8,926 nucleotides of DNA, taken from the NCBI GenBank assembly GCA_904502075.1, contig CAJGDL010000072.1, positions 1 to 8,926 of the forward strand, in the 5' to 3' direction. The DNA comes from an uncultured Alistipes sp. (GTDB lineage Bacteria; Bacteroidota; Bacteroidia; Bacteroidales; Rikenellaceae). Made by a program: the position numbers and the translations under genes. This document shows positions 1 through 5,491 of this stretch, piece by piece (the stretch's first letter is position 1; the number at the start of each line of letters is the position of its first letter). The notes beneath the pieces were generated by a model that did not search any database, was not told where the DNA came from, and worked only from the letters and a program-made list of their open reading frames with translations.

Positions 1-355
1 CGTAGATGATCTTCAGAATATGGCTGTGGCCGGCGATGAAGAGCTTGGGTTTGCACCCCACGATGCGTTGTACCACCCCCGGGGCGTAGTGGCGCGGATA
101 ACCCCCGATGTGGGTCATTAGTACCCCCACCTCTTCGCATCGGAACCAGGCGAAATCGTCGTAGACGCGTCGTGTAACCCCTCCATCAATGTTGCCATAG
201 ACGGCTTTCAGGGGCTTGAAGGCGGCTATTTCGTCGGCCAATTCGAGTGAACCCATGTCGCCAGCGTGCCAAATTTCGTCCACATCGCGCAGGAAGTTGC
301 GCAACGTCTCGTCAAAGCAGCTGTGCGTGTCCGATATCACTCCGATACGAATCAT
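1..355 (-). CDS. YfcE/MJ0936-type metallophosphoesterase (C-terminus beyond left edge)
   Basis: This is a calcineurin-like phosphoesterase of the small YfcE/MJ0936 class. These are cytosolic, metal-dependent enzymes with phosphodiesterase activity on model substrates, and their physiological substrate is mostly unknown. The first 118 codons are present. The dinuclear metal-site motifs appear in the family order: SDTH near residues 9-12, AGDMGS near 36-41, a GN pair in YGNID near 60, TH in LMTHIGG near 85, and GHSH near 109-112. Family members are about 155-180 residues, so roughly the last third is outside the window. The ATG at 353-355 gives the expected N-terminus MIRIGVISDTHS. It lies 46 bases downstream of the lipoprotein gene on the same strand, so the two may be co-transcribed. 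Identification of the superfamily is firm; the substrate cannot be told. Confidence 0.93.
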   Translation of the reverse strand, partial: MIRIGVISDTHSCFDETLRNFLRDVDEIWHAGDMGSLELADEIAAFKPLKAVYGNIDGGVTRRVYDDFAWFRCEEVGVLMTHIGGYPRHYAPGVVQRIVGCKPKLFIAGHSHILKIIY

Positions 356-401
356 GTTTGAGGCGTATGAGTTGTTAAGAGTGGATACGATTGCTGTGAA
401 C

Positions 402-1364
402 CTATAAAATCGTCACCTCCAAGGGGTTGCTTACGGCGGCTGCGGCCTCCTCGAGGAGCTCCATCCAGTGGCGCATGTCCTTCACATCGCTCAGGCCCGA
501 GCCGGCATAATAGACCATCGGAATACCACTCTCCACCTCGGAGAGGGCGGCTACAAAGCCATCGGCATCGGCACGGAACTCTGCGCCGGGCTGAATGATG
601 CCGAAATAGAGGTTACCCTCCCCCTCGGCAAGGGGTTGTGCGAAGGCGATCCACTCTTCGGTCGAGGTGAGTGCATTCACCTCCTGGCGCAGGAATCCCG
701 AGGCGATGGGCAGGGTTTCGAAACGGCCTTCGTAGAGACTCTCGATGCGGTTGAATCGACTGTGGGCATCCAGCGAGATGTATTTCGTGAGCTTCACAGG
801 CTGCTCTTCGACTTGGAAGGGGGCGTAGGTGAGCTTTACGGTGGTGCGGATCGGCCCGTTGTTGAGGGTCTCGTGAGAGGGCTGCTCTTCGGTTATCCAA
901 ACTCGCTCATTGAGGTAGGGGGCCGAGCACTCTTGTCCCAACGCGAGCCCCTCTCGGCAGCACTCCATCCCACTCGGGTGGAGCCGATAGACGACCTTGT
1001 TGTTTTCCCAGGTGTAGGCCTTTTGTTCCGAGTCGTAGCGACCGATAGCCTCCACGGGGTAGGGGGCGGGGATCCCCTCCTTGATCAGATAGCGTTCGCT
1101 CGCTCCGGCGGCCGTCGAGCACTGAAAGATAAGCGAATGGGGCTCCTTTTGGCTGTTGAAGAGCACCTGGGAGGGAATCTCCTCTCGGTTGAACCATACG
1201 ACGACCTCTTGGGGCGAGAAGCCTCGCTCTTCCAGTTCGCTCCAGGCGATCTCCACGGTTTCGTACCTGCGGTCGATCTCCGAGGGGTTCGATACCTCCA
1301 CCTCCATTTTGGGGGTGCAGGCGGTCGAGAGGATGACGGCGATGATAAAGAGGGCTCTTTTCAT
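402..1364 (-). CDS. DUF4861-like secreted lipoprotein
   Basis: This encodes a protein of 320 residues when started at the ATG complementary to 1362-1364. The reading frame stays open upstream to 1442, but only the internal start puts a signal peptide at the N-terminus: MKRALFIIAVIL, then STAC with Cys16 as the probable lipidated residue (the box is degenerate, with Ser at -3). The body resembles the DUF4861 family, which is found in Bacteroidota polysaccharide-use loci, often with rhamnogalacturonan or pectin genes. Supporting stretches are NPSEIDR near residue 26, the LIFQ...YLIKEG region, TWENNKVVYR near 120-130, and NGPIRTTVKLTY. It is somewhat shorter than I would expect for the family (about 400 residues). 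It would act at the outer membrane or in the periplasm. The function is unproven; some family members are suspected carbohydrate-active proteins. It is transcribed away from the RiPP locus and is probably unrelated to it. Confidence 0.82.
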   Translation of the reverse strand: MKRALFIIAVILSTACTPKMEVEVSNPSEIDRRYETVEIAWSELEERGFSPQEVVVWFNREEIPSQVLFNSQKEPHSLIFQCSTAAGASERYLIKEGIPAPYPVEAIGRYDSEQKAYTWENNKVVYRLHPSGMECCREGLALGQECSAPYLNERVWITEEQPSHETLNNGPIRTTVKLTYAPFQVEEQPVKLTKYISLDAHSRFNRIESLYEGRFETLPIASGFLRQEVNALTSTEEWIAFAQPLAEGEGNLYFGIIQPGAEFRADADGFVAALSEVESGIPMVYYAGSGLSDVKDMRHWMELLEEAAAAVSNPLEVTIL

Positions 1365-1460
1365 GATCTTGTGTGGGTTACTCGTTGTTCTTGTGTTTTT
1401 TGTACGCTCGTTCCATTGCTTTGGGTGCATCGGCCTTTGCATACGCAGTCGTTACGATGA

Positions 1461-1492
1461 CAAAGATATAAAAAAATTGGGAGAGATGCACT
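1461..1492 (-). promoter_or_regulatory. Probable Bacteroidota sigma-ABfr promoter for the lipoprotein gene
   Basis: On the minus strand, positions 1468-1461 read TATCTTTG, a full match to the Bacteroidota -7 consensus TAnnTTTG. About 20 bases upstream (1492-1489) the sequence reads AGTG, only a partial match to the -33 TTTG element. Transcription would begin near 1454, giving a 5' leader of roughly 90 bases before the lipoprotein start at 1364. The -7 box is good and the -33 box is weak. Confidence 0.5.
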
Positions 1493-1580
1493 TTCTTTCG
1501 ATTTTTGTAACGATGCGACTGCTGTAATATAAAGTGCTGTTACGATCATAAAATGTGAAAAATGAGAGGCGGGGCGATAA

Positions 1581-1613
1581 TTTTACGCCGTGGCTGTAAA
1601 TTTTACGCAGTGG
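1581..1613 (+). repeat. Two 13-base direct repeats, 20-base period, upstream of the cluster promoter
   Basis: TTTTACGCCGTGG at 1581-1593 and TTTTACGCAGTGG at 1601-1613 match at 12 of 13 positions. They start exactly 20 bases apart, about two turns of the helix. Each is preceded by an A-rich pentamer (GATAA and GTAAA). The second copy ends one base before the -33 element of the rightward promoter. This position is typical for an activator that binds as a tandem dimer, so the pair may be an operator controlling the cluster. No regulator gene is visible in the window. Confidence 0.5.
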
Positions 1614-1614
1614 A

Positions 1615-1646
1615 TTTGTATTTCTTGACGGAAAATCGTAAATTTG
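1615..1646 (+). promoter_or_regulatory. Bacteroidota-type promoter of the radical SAM cluster
   Basis: TTTG at 1615-1618 is followed, after a 20-base spacer, by TAAATTTG at 1639-1646. Both elements match the Bacteroidota primary sigma factor consensus (TTTG, about 19-21 bases, TAnnTTTG). The start of transcription is expected a few bases downstream, near 1651-1653. That is almost at the ATG (1654) of the first gene, so the mRNA would be leaderless or nearly so. This is the only convincing promoter found for the rightward genes. Confidence 0.7.
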
Positions 1647-1653
1647 CATTACG

Positions 1654-1923
1654 ATGATAAAAAACAAGTGCCTCTTTCTCTCGAAGTGGATATATGCCAT
1701 TTGCAGCCGTTTGGATCGACGGGGGAATTACCGTATCAATATTGTGCTGACCTTTTATCGGTCGGGGGATCGGGGCCATGCCTGGGTGACGCGCAACGAC
1801 AAGGATTTTTTGTTGAAGAATCCCACGGTTGTTCGTTCGAAACTTCGCGAGGTGGCCGATGACGGCGTGTATCGCTACTTTGTTAAGGAGCGTAATTTGG
1901 CGCGTTATCACCAGGGGCTTTGA
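1654..1923 (+). CDS. Small protein with weak lasso-B2 (transglutaminase-like) resemblance
   Basis: This encodes an 89-residue protein opening the rightward gene set, 7 bases after a strong promoter -7 element. I cannot assign it firmly. The middle contains YRINIVLTFYRSGDRGHAWVTRNDK (residues about 26-50, given here as a description of pattern). A hydrophobic strand is followed by GHAWV and a charged turn. This recalls the His-bearing segment of lasso-peptide B2 leader peptidases and other transglutaminase-like proteins, where HAWV is followed by a turn and an Asp. The two cysteines present (residues 6 and 17) lie in the hydrophobic N-terminal stretch and do not sit in an obvious catalytic-Cys helix. 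At 89 residues it is also shorter than a usual B2 protein. It may be a reduced or inactive B2, a partner of a peptidase encoded elsewhere, or an unrelated small protein. The gene lies 49 bases before the first radical SAM gene and is probably in the same transcript. No other in-frame Met lies downstream, so the start is fixed unless a rare codon is used. Confidence 0.7.
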   Translation: MIKNKCLFLSKWIYAICSRLDRRGNYRINIVLTFYRSGDRGHAWVTRNDKDFLLKNPTVVRSKLREVADDGVYRYFVKERNLARYHQGL

Positions 1924-1972
1924 TCCGGGAGGATCGAGTGTTTGAATCGATGAACAACTAAATTGAAGGCCT

Positions 1973-2929
1973 ATGCCCAATCTTTACCTCACCCACAAAT
2001 GTCGCCGAGGATGTCCCTTTTGCTTTGCTCGTAAGGTGCTGAAGCAGTCTGGAGGGGATGTTGAGGAGCTTCTGACCATCGACGAGGTGCGCTCGCTGCT
2101 CGATCATTACGCCCCGCTCAATCCGCCTGTTTTGGGATTGTTGGGGGGAGAACCCTTTCTGTATCCCTATCTGGAGGAGCTCTTTGCCTTGTTTAAGGAG
2201 CGCGGCATCTTCGCGAAAATCTTTACCAGTGCCACCGATCCGCTGCCCGAGGCGTTGGCCGCCATTCCGCTCGAAGAGGCTGCCCATCGGATGAACTTTG
2301 TGGTCAATGTCGGCACACGTGACACCTACACCGAGGAGAAGTACCTCAATTTGGATCGTTTCTTTCGCAAGTTCGGCCCCATCTCGTCGCTCTCGTTTAC
2401 GATCTTCGACCTGGAGGCCGATGCTTCATACCTCTTTGATCTGATCGACAACTTCGGGCTGAGTCGCAATATTCGTGTGGGCATTGCTCTGCCGATCTAC
2501 AGCGGAGGAAACAGCTATATCCCCAAGGAGTGCTATCGCGAGGCGGGAGAGTACTTCGTGCGTGTTGCGAAGGCGGCCGCCGAACGCCAAATCTCCCTCT
2601 CGATGGACTGCGGCTTTACGGCTTGCATGTTCTCGACCGAACAACTCGGCTGCTTGGAGCGTTTGGGGTGCCAGATGAGTTTCTTGTGCGGGGCGGCCAT
2701 CGACATCGGCCCCAAGTTGCAGGCCTGGAACTGTTTCCCGCTCTTCCAATTGGGACGGGTGGATGCCCTCTCGGTGGAGAGCATGGAGGCGCTGGATCGG
2801 CTCCTGATGCTCCGGAACGAGGAGTTGTTGGGCCCGCGAGTCGGCATCTTTGAGGAGTGTCGTAGTTGCGACCTGATGCGCCGCGGACTATGTCAGGGCG
2901 GTTGTCGTAGTTTTCATTCGACAAGGTAA
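1973..2929 (+). CDS. Radical SAM enzyme 1 with SPASM-like Cys-rich C-terminus
   Basis: This 318-residue putative peptide-modifying radical SAM enzyme has the S-adenosylmethionine iron-sulfur motif unusually close to the N-terminus (C10-x3-C14-x2-C17, in CRRGCPFC), and the SAM-contacting GGEP at 58-61. The C-terminal half holds ten cysteines: C213 and C218 (DCGFTAC), C227, C233, C239, C254, then C296-x2-C299-x7-C307-x3-C311. Such a set normally carries auxiliary 4Fe-4S clusters, as in SPASM enzymes that modify RiPP precursors. The next gene encodes a protein of identical length with the same cysteine layout, so the two are paralogues. A GAAGG lies a few bases before the ATG. The PqqD-like protein and candidate precursor downstream make peptide maturation the likely role. 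The reaction itself (crosslink, epimerisation, oxidation or other) cannot be read from the sequence. Confidence 0.92.
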   Translation: MPNLYLTHKCRRGCPFCFARKVLKQSGGDVEELLTIDEVRSLLDHYAPLNPPVLGLLGGEPFLYPYLEELFALFKERGIFAKIFTSATDPLPEALAAIPLEEAAHRMNFVVNVGTRDTYTEEKYLNLDRFFRKFGPISSLSFTIFDLEADASYLFDLIDNFGLSRNIRVGIALPIYSGGNSYIPKECYREAGEYFVRVAKAAAERQISLSMDCGFTACMFSTEQLGCLERLGCQMSFLCGAAIDIGPKLQAWNCFPLFQLGRVDALSVESMEALDRLLMLRNEELLGPRVGIFEECRSCDLMRRGLCQGGCRSFHSTR

Positions 2930-2988
2930 ACACAGCCCTCACTCAAGAGGTAAAACAAAGAGTCAAAACAACCGAAAAAAAGTTGAGT

Positions 2989-3945
2989 ATGCCAAATTTA
3001 ATGCTGACCAACTGGTGTAACTATAAGTGCCCCTATTGTTTTGGTATGGACCGCATGGTGCCGGCCGTGCCCAAGCAGGCCATGAGCGATGAGACCTTTT
3101 TGGGGATTCTCTCCTGGCTCGATAAGACGAACTATCGTCGTCCGATCCACCTGATGGGTGGCGAGCCGACGCTCCACCCGAAATTCGAGTGGATTGTCGA
3201 TACGCTGCTCGAGCGGGATTTTCCGATCACGATCTTTTCGAACCTGGCCTCGGAGCCGGCGCCGCTTTATGCCGAGAAGTTGGGTATGCTGCCTATCGCC
3301 TGGGTGGTCAATGTGAATCCCCCCTATAAGTGGAGCGAGGAGCAGCGCGATCGTATCGAGCGGGCGTTGGCCGCACTCGGCGATCGGGCCTCGATCACCT
3401 TCAATGTGATGCCCGGAGAGGATGACAACTTTTGGGCGCTCGACTTGGTGCGTCGCTTCAAGTTGGCACCCAACATCAAGGTGGGCTTCGTCTTGCCGAC
3501 ACTCACGCAGGCCAATTATGCGTTGGCCGATGACGAGTATGGTGTGGTGGCCGGCAAGGTGGTGGAGTTGGCCAAGGAGGCGGCCAAGGAGGATATCGTC
3601 TTGCAGTATGAGTGTGGCGTTCCGACCTGTGCCTTTACCGACGAACAGTTGGGGATTTTGTGGCAGTGTGGATCGCAGGTGCGTTCGGGCTGCTGCTCAC
3701 GCCTGGACATCACCCCTACCGGAGAGGTGATCTATTGCCTGTCATTGGCCACCGTGGGGTCGAAACCCTACTCGGAGTTTGAAAATTACGACGCGGCCAA
3801 GGATTGGTTTGAGCAACGGTTTGCCCCCTATCGCAAGTTGGGTCGCAAGGTGGAGTGTGCCACCTGCAACCTGATGAGTCCCGAGAAGTGTAATGGGGCC
3901 TGCCTGGCAAAAAATTTAATCGGAGTAAAGAACCTAAATTTATAA
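2989..3945 (+). CDS. Radical SAM enzyme 2, paralogue of the preceding gene
   Basis: This encodes 318 residues from the ATG at 2989. An in-frame TTG lies six bases upstream, but the ATG start aligns exactly with the MPNL N-terminus of the preceding enzyme. The radical SAM motif is C10-x3-C14-x2-C17 (CNYKCPYC) and GGEP is at 57-60. Shared landmarks with enzyme 1 include WVVNVN near 105-110, NIKVGFVLP near 162-170, ECGVPTC (C209, C214) followed by FTDEQLG, a C235/C236 to C250 pair enclosing DITPTGEVIY, and the final C290-x2-C293-x7-C301-x3-C305. The segment between C236 and C250 looks like a normal SPASM motif, more canonical than in enzyme 1. The two genes are 59 bases apart, and the PqqD-like gene follows after 5 bases, suggesting that the pair works on the same leader-bound substrate. 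Distinct active-site surroundings suggest different sites or reactions rather than simple redundancy. Confidence 0.93.
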   Translation: MPNLMLTNWCNYKCPYCFGMDRMVPAVPKQAMSDETFLGILSWLDKTNYRRPIHLMGGEPTLHPKFEWIVDTLLERDFPITIFSNLASEPAPLYAEKLGMLPIAWVVNVNPPYKWSEEQRDRIERALAALGDRASITFNVMPGEDDNFWALDLVRRFKLAPNIKVGFVLPTLTQANYALADDEYGVVAGKVVELAKEAAKEDIVLQYECGVPTCAFTDEQLGILWQCGSQVRSGCCSRLDITPTGEVIYCLSLATVGSKPYSEFENYDAAKDWFEQRFAPYRKLGRKVECATCNLMSPEKCNGACLAKNLIGVKNLNL

Positions 3946-3950
3946 GAGTT

Positions 3951-4202
3951 ATGAAGATTGCTGAGAATATATCGTGGAAGACCTTGCAGGACAAGGTGGT
4001 CGCTGTGAATGTAACGAGCGGAGTCTACTATACGATGAATGCCGTGGCGAGCGACATTTGGCAGGCAGTGGCTCGCGGGTTGGACGAGGCCGCTCTGTTG
4101 GAGTACCTTCAGGGAGAGTACGAGGGGGTCGATCCCTCGCAGTTGGCGGCCGATTTGAAGGAGCAACTCGAGCAGTGGCGCTCGGAAAAACTCTTGGAGT
4201 AG
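3951..4202 (+). CDS. PqqD-like RiPP leader-recognition protein
   Basis: This encodes an 83-residue protein with the PqqD fold signature. PqqD proteins are small winged-helix units that bind the leader of a RiPP precursor and hand it to the modifying enzyme. The match covers the whole length: a VVAVNVTSGVYYTMN strand pair (residues 16-30), AVASDIWQAVARG helix (31-43), the LLEYLQGEY helix (49-57), and VDPSQLAADLKEQLEQWRSEKLL (60-82) as the closing helix and strand, here described in pieces. It starts 5 bases after radical SAM gene 2, so translation is probably coupled. The candidate precursor lies 138 bases downstream. It is unlikely to act in PQQ synthesis, since no PQQ gene is nearby. As the only free-standing recognition unit seen, it may serve several of the radical SAM enzymes. 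Confidence 0.93.
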   Translation: MKIAENISWKTLQDKVVAVNVTSGVYYTMNAVASDIWQAVARGLDEAALLEYLQGEYEGVDPSQLAADLKEQLEQWRSEKLLE

Positions 4203-4267
4203 TCCCCTCCCGAGGTGCGGTTGAATAGCCGGGGACACTCATCGTAGACCTCCGTGCTTGAGCGAAA

Positions 4268-4298
4268 CCTCTTCGAGAGGAGGGGGTACCTTCCCTCC
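4268..4298 (+). other. Overlapping hairpins in the 138-base gap before the precursor gene
   Basis: Two stems can be drawn between the PqqD-like gene and the precursor. The first is CCTCT/AGAGG with a TCG loop (4268-4280). The second is GGAGGG/CCCTCC (4279-4284 with 4293-4298), which can be extended inward by two G-T pairs to a TACC loop. They share bases 4279-4280 and so compete. Neither is followed directly by a T-run, so they are not ordinary terminators. The rest of the gap (4203-4340) shows no recognised promoter. The structure may be a processing or stability element ahead of the precursor mRNA, but this is only a suggestion. Confidence 0.3.
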
Positions 4299-4340
4299 CC
4301 GAAGTAACGAAAACCCTCTTTTTACTAACTAATAATTTTT

Positions 4341-4460
4341 ATGACTATGAAAAAGGTCTATGAAAAGCCCGCAACGCAGAAGCACGAGTCGAAGAACATC
4401 GTGCAAGGCAGCTTGTACTATGTCTCGCTGCACTACACGACGTTGTATTATCGTTATTAG
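4341..4460 (+). CDS. Candidate RiPP precursor peptide with three Tyr-rich pentad repeats
   Basis: This is a 39-codon gene from ATG 4341 to TAG 4458. The second in-frame Met (codon 3) is an equally possible start and gives MKKVYEKPATQKH, the Lys-Lys-x-Tyr-x-Lys-Pro opening common to small Bacteroidota peptides. Residues 1-23 are polar and leader-like and end ...NIVQG. Residues 24-39 read SLYYVSLHYTTLYYRY, which divides into SLYYV, SLHYT, TLYYR and a last Tyr: three tandem [S/T]-L-[Y/H]-Y-x units. Six of these 16 residues are Tyr. The core contains no Cys, Trp, Asp, Glu or Asn. The position supports the call: it follows a PqqD-like gene, radical SAM genes lie on both sides, and it has its own terminator 14 bases after the stop. 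Cleavage after Gly23 would release a core of exactly three pentads plus Tyr, but the cleavage site is inferred. There is no double-Gly motif. The main alternative is a chance short ORF, which the repeat pattern and location make unlikely. Confidence 0.82.
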   Translation: MTMKKVYEKPATQKHESKNIVQGSLYYVSLHYTTLYYRY

Positions 4461-4473
4461 TCTTCTGAGGGTA

Positions 4474-4508
4474 GGTGGATCGGCGTGCGGTCGATCCGCC
4501 TTTTTTTT
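4474..4508 (+). terminator. Strong intrinsic terminator directly after the precursor gene
   Basis: GGTGGATCG (4474-4482) pairs with CGATCCGCC (4492-4500) as a 9-base-pair stem with one G-U pair and a 9-base loop, followed at once by eight T residues (4501-4508). It begins 14 bases after the precursor stop codon and ends 8 bases before the ATG of the kinase-like gene. With no convincing promoter between it and that gene, the downstream genes should depend on read-through. This would give more mRNA for the precursor than for the downstream enzymes. Confidence 0.88.
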
Positions 4509-4516
4509 GAATTCTT

Positions 4517-5491
4517 ATGGGAGAAGCATCAATAAATAAGAGATATGAGTTGCTCACGCTCGTTGCTGGCGTTAAGTTGCGTTGGTCGAGCGATTGTGAG
4601 CACGAGATTCAAAAGCTCGAAAAACTCTTTCTGCATCATCGCTGCAAAGAGCAGGAGGCCCCCGAGGCCCCGTTGCATACGATCGAATTCCGACCCGTGT
4701 GGGAGCCTTTGCAGATGCCGAACGATGTGGTGACGAAGTGGGATGGCTATTATGTGGGCTGCTTCCACCAAAAAAACCATGTTCATTGGTATCATTCGGC
4801 CGCGACCGAACTCGATTATCTGGTTCTTTCGCATGAGATGTGGGTGATTCACGATCGCTCATCGGCACGCACGATCTGCTGTATGCTTTGCCGTAAGACG
4901 ATGTTTCGTCATGTGGAGCGTCCCGACATTGCCGATCCGATTGTGATTCTGATCCACACGGTGATGGCGATGTACAACCGCTATACGATTCATGCCGCAG
5001 CGGTGGAGTTGGGTGGCTTCGGCCATGTTTTTGTGGGGGAGAGCGGCCATGGGAAATCGACCCTTTCGACCGATTTGGTGAAGCAGGGAGCCACCTATAT
5101 GGGCGACGATATTGTCTTTTTGTTCGAGGAGCAGGGGCAACTTCGTGTCGGAAGTCTTCTGTTCGAGGCAAAACTCTTTCCGCCCCACACAAAACGGCGA
5201 AAAGATTTCATCGATGTGGTCAGCCAGTCGGGCTGCAAGGTGCTGCACAGTGCCCCGATCAAGAACCTCTACTATGTGCGCCGCTCGAAAGAGGAACTTT
5301 CGCACCTGGAGCGCCAGGAGCCCATCGAGGCGGTGGTGCGCCTGATGCGAGCCAGTAACAATGCCCGCATGCAGTACGATGTTGAGGTGTGGCAGGATAT
5401 CTGCCAGCGGGTAGCAGACGAGATCCCCTTCTATGCCTTCTGGTTCGGTCGTCGCGACCTGCTCGATAAATCCCTTTTTGAACATGCTTAG
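4517..5491 (+). CDS. HPr-kinase-like P-loop protein (putative peptide-tailoring kinase)
   Basis: This encodes 324 residues. The C-terminal half has the HPr kinase/PEP-carboxykinase-type nucleotide site: the preceding IHAAAVEL strand (158-165), Walker A GESGHGKST (174-182) and GDDIVFL (196-202) as the acidic motif. The N-terminal 140 residues show no motif I recognise and are not the sugar-binding domain of true HprK. Relatives of this kind are frequent beside PqqD-like and nucleotidyltransferase-like genes in lasso and related RiPP clusters, and a few have been shown to phosphorylate the peptide. Here Ser24, Ser29, Thr33, Thr34 or a Tyr of the candidate core would be possible targets, but that is inference. 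The start lies only 8 bases after the T-run of the terminator, with no clear ribosome-binding site. The 3' end overlaps the next gene by 8 bases. Confidence 0.87.
   Translation: MGEASINKRYELLTLVAGVKLRWSSDCEHEIQKLEKLFLHHRCKEQEAPEAPLHTIEFRPVWEPLQMPNDVVTKWDGYYVGCFHQKNHVHWYHSAATELDYLVLSHEMWVIHDRSSARTICCMLCRKTMFRHVERPDIADPIVILIHTVMAMYNRYTIHAAAVELGGFGHVFVGESGHGKSTLSTDLVKQGATYMGDDIVFLFEEQGQLRVGSLLFEAKLFPPHTKRRKDFIDVVSQSGCKVLHSAPIKNLYYVRRSKEELSHLERQEPIEAVVRLMRASNNARMQYDVEVWQDICQRVADEIPFYAFWFGRRDLLDKSLFEHA

Noticed and set aside
1365..1442. N-terminal extension of the lipoprotein gene to an upstream ATG
   Set aside because: It would put 26 polar residues ahead of the signal peptide and move the start close to the predicted transcription start. 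The ATG at 1364 gives a normal lipoprotein N-terminus.
468..1460. A 330-codon open frame on the plus strand opposite the lipoprotein gene
   Set aside because: It is antisense to a gene with a clear signal peptide and family match. Its own translation has low-complexity Gly/Arg/Leu content and no recognisable motif.
1625..1629. TTGAC as a sigma70-type -35 box
   Set aside because: Only nine bases separate it from the TAAATTTG element. The TTTG at 1615 with a 20-base spacer fits the Bacteroidota promoter better.
1922..1935. GATCC/GGATC hairpin after the first cluster gene as a terminator
   Set aside because: The stem has only five pairs and no T-run follows; the next gene starts soon after.
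3951..4202. A role for the PqqD-like protein in PQQ synthesis
   Set aside because: No PqqA precursor with a Glu-x3-Tyr motif, and no PqqB, PqqC or PqqE-type gene neighbour, is seen. PqqD-like proteins are general RiPP leader binders.
4333..4340. TAATTTTT just before the precursor as a -7 promoter element
   Set aside because: Transcription would begin inside the coding sequence, and the final TTTG of the element is not matched.
4341..4460. Lasso peptide, sactipeptide or lanthipeptide identity for the precursor
   Set aside because: The core lacks Asp/Glu for a lasso ring and the whole peptide lacks Cys. No lasso cyclase or lanthipeptide synthetase is present in the window.
5433..5483. Upstream start for radical SAM enzyme 3
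   Set aside because: It would overlap the kinase-like gene by 59 bases. ATG 5484 gives the short overlap seen at the other junctions.
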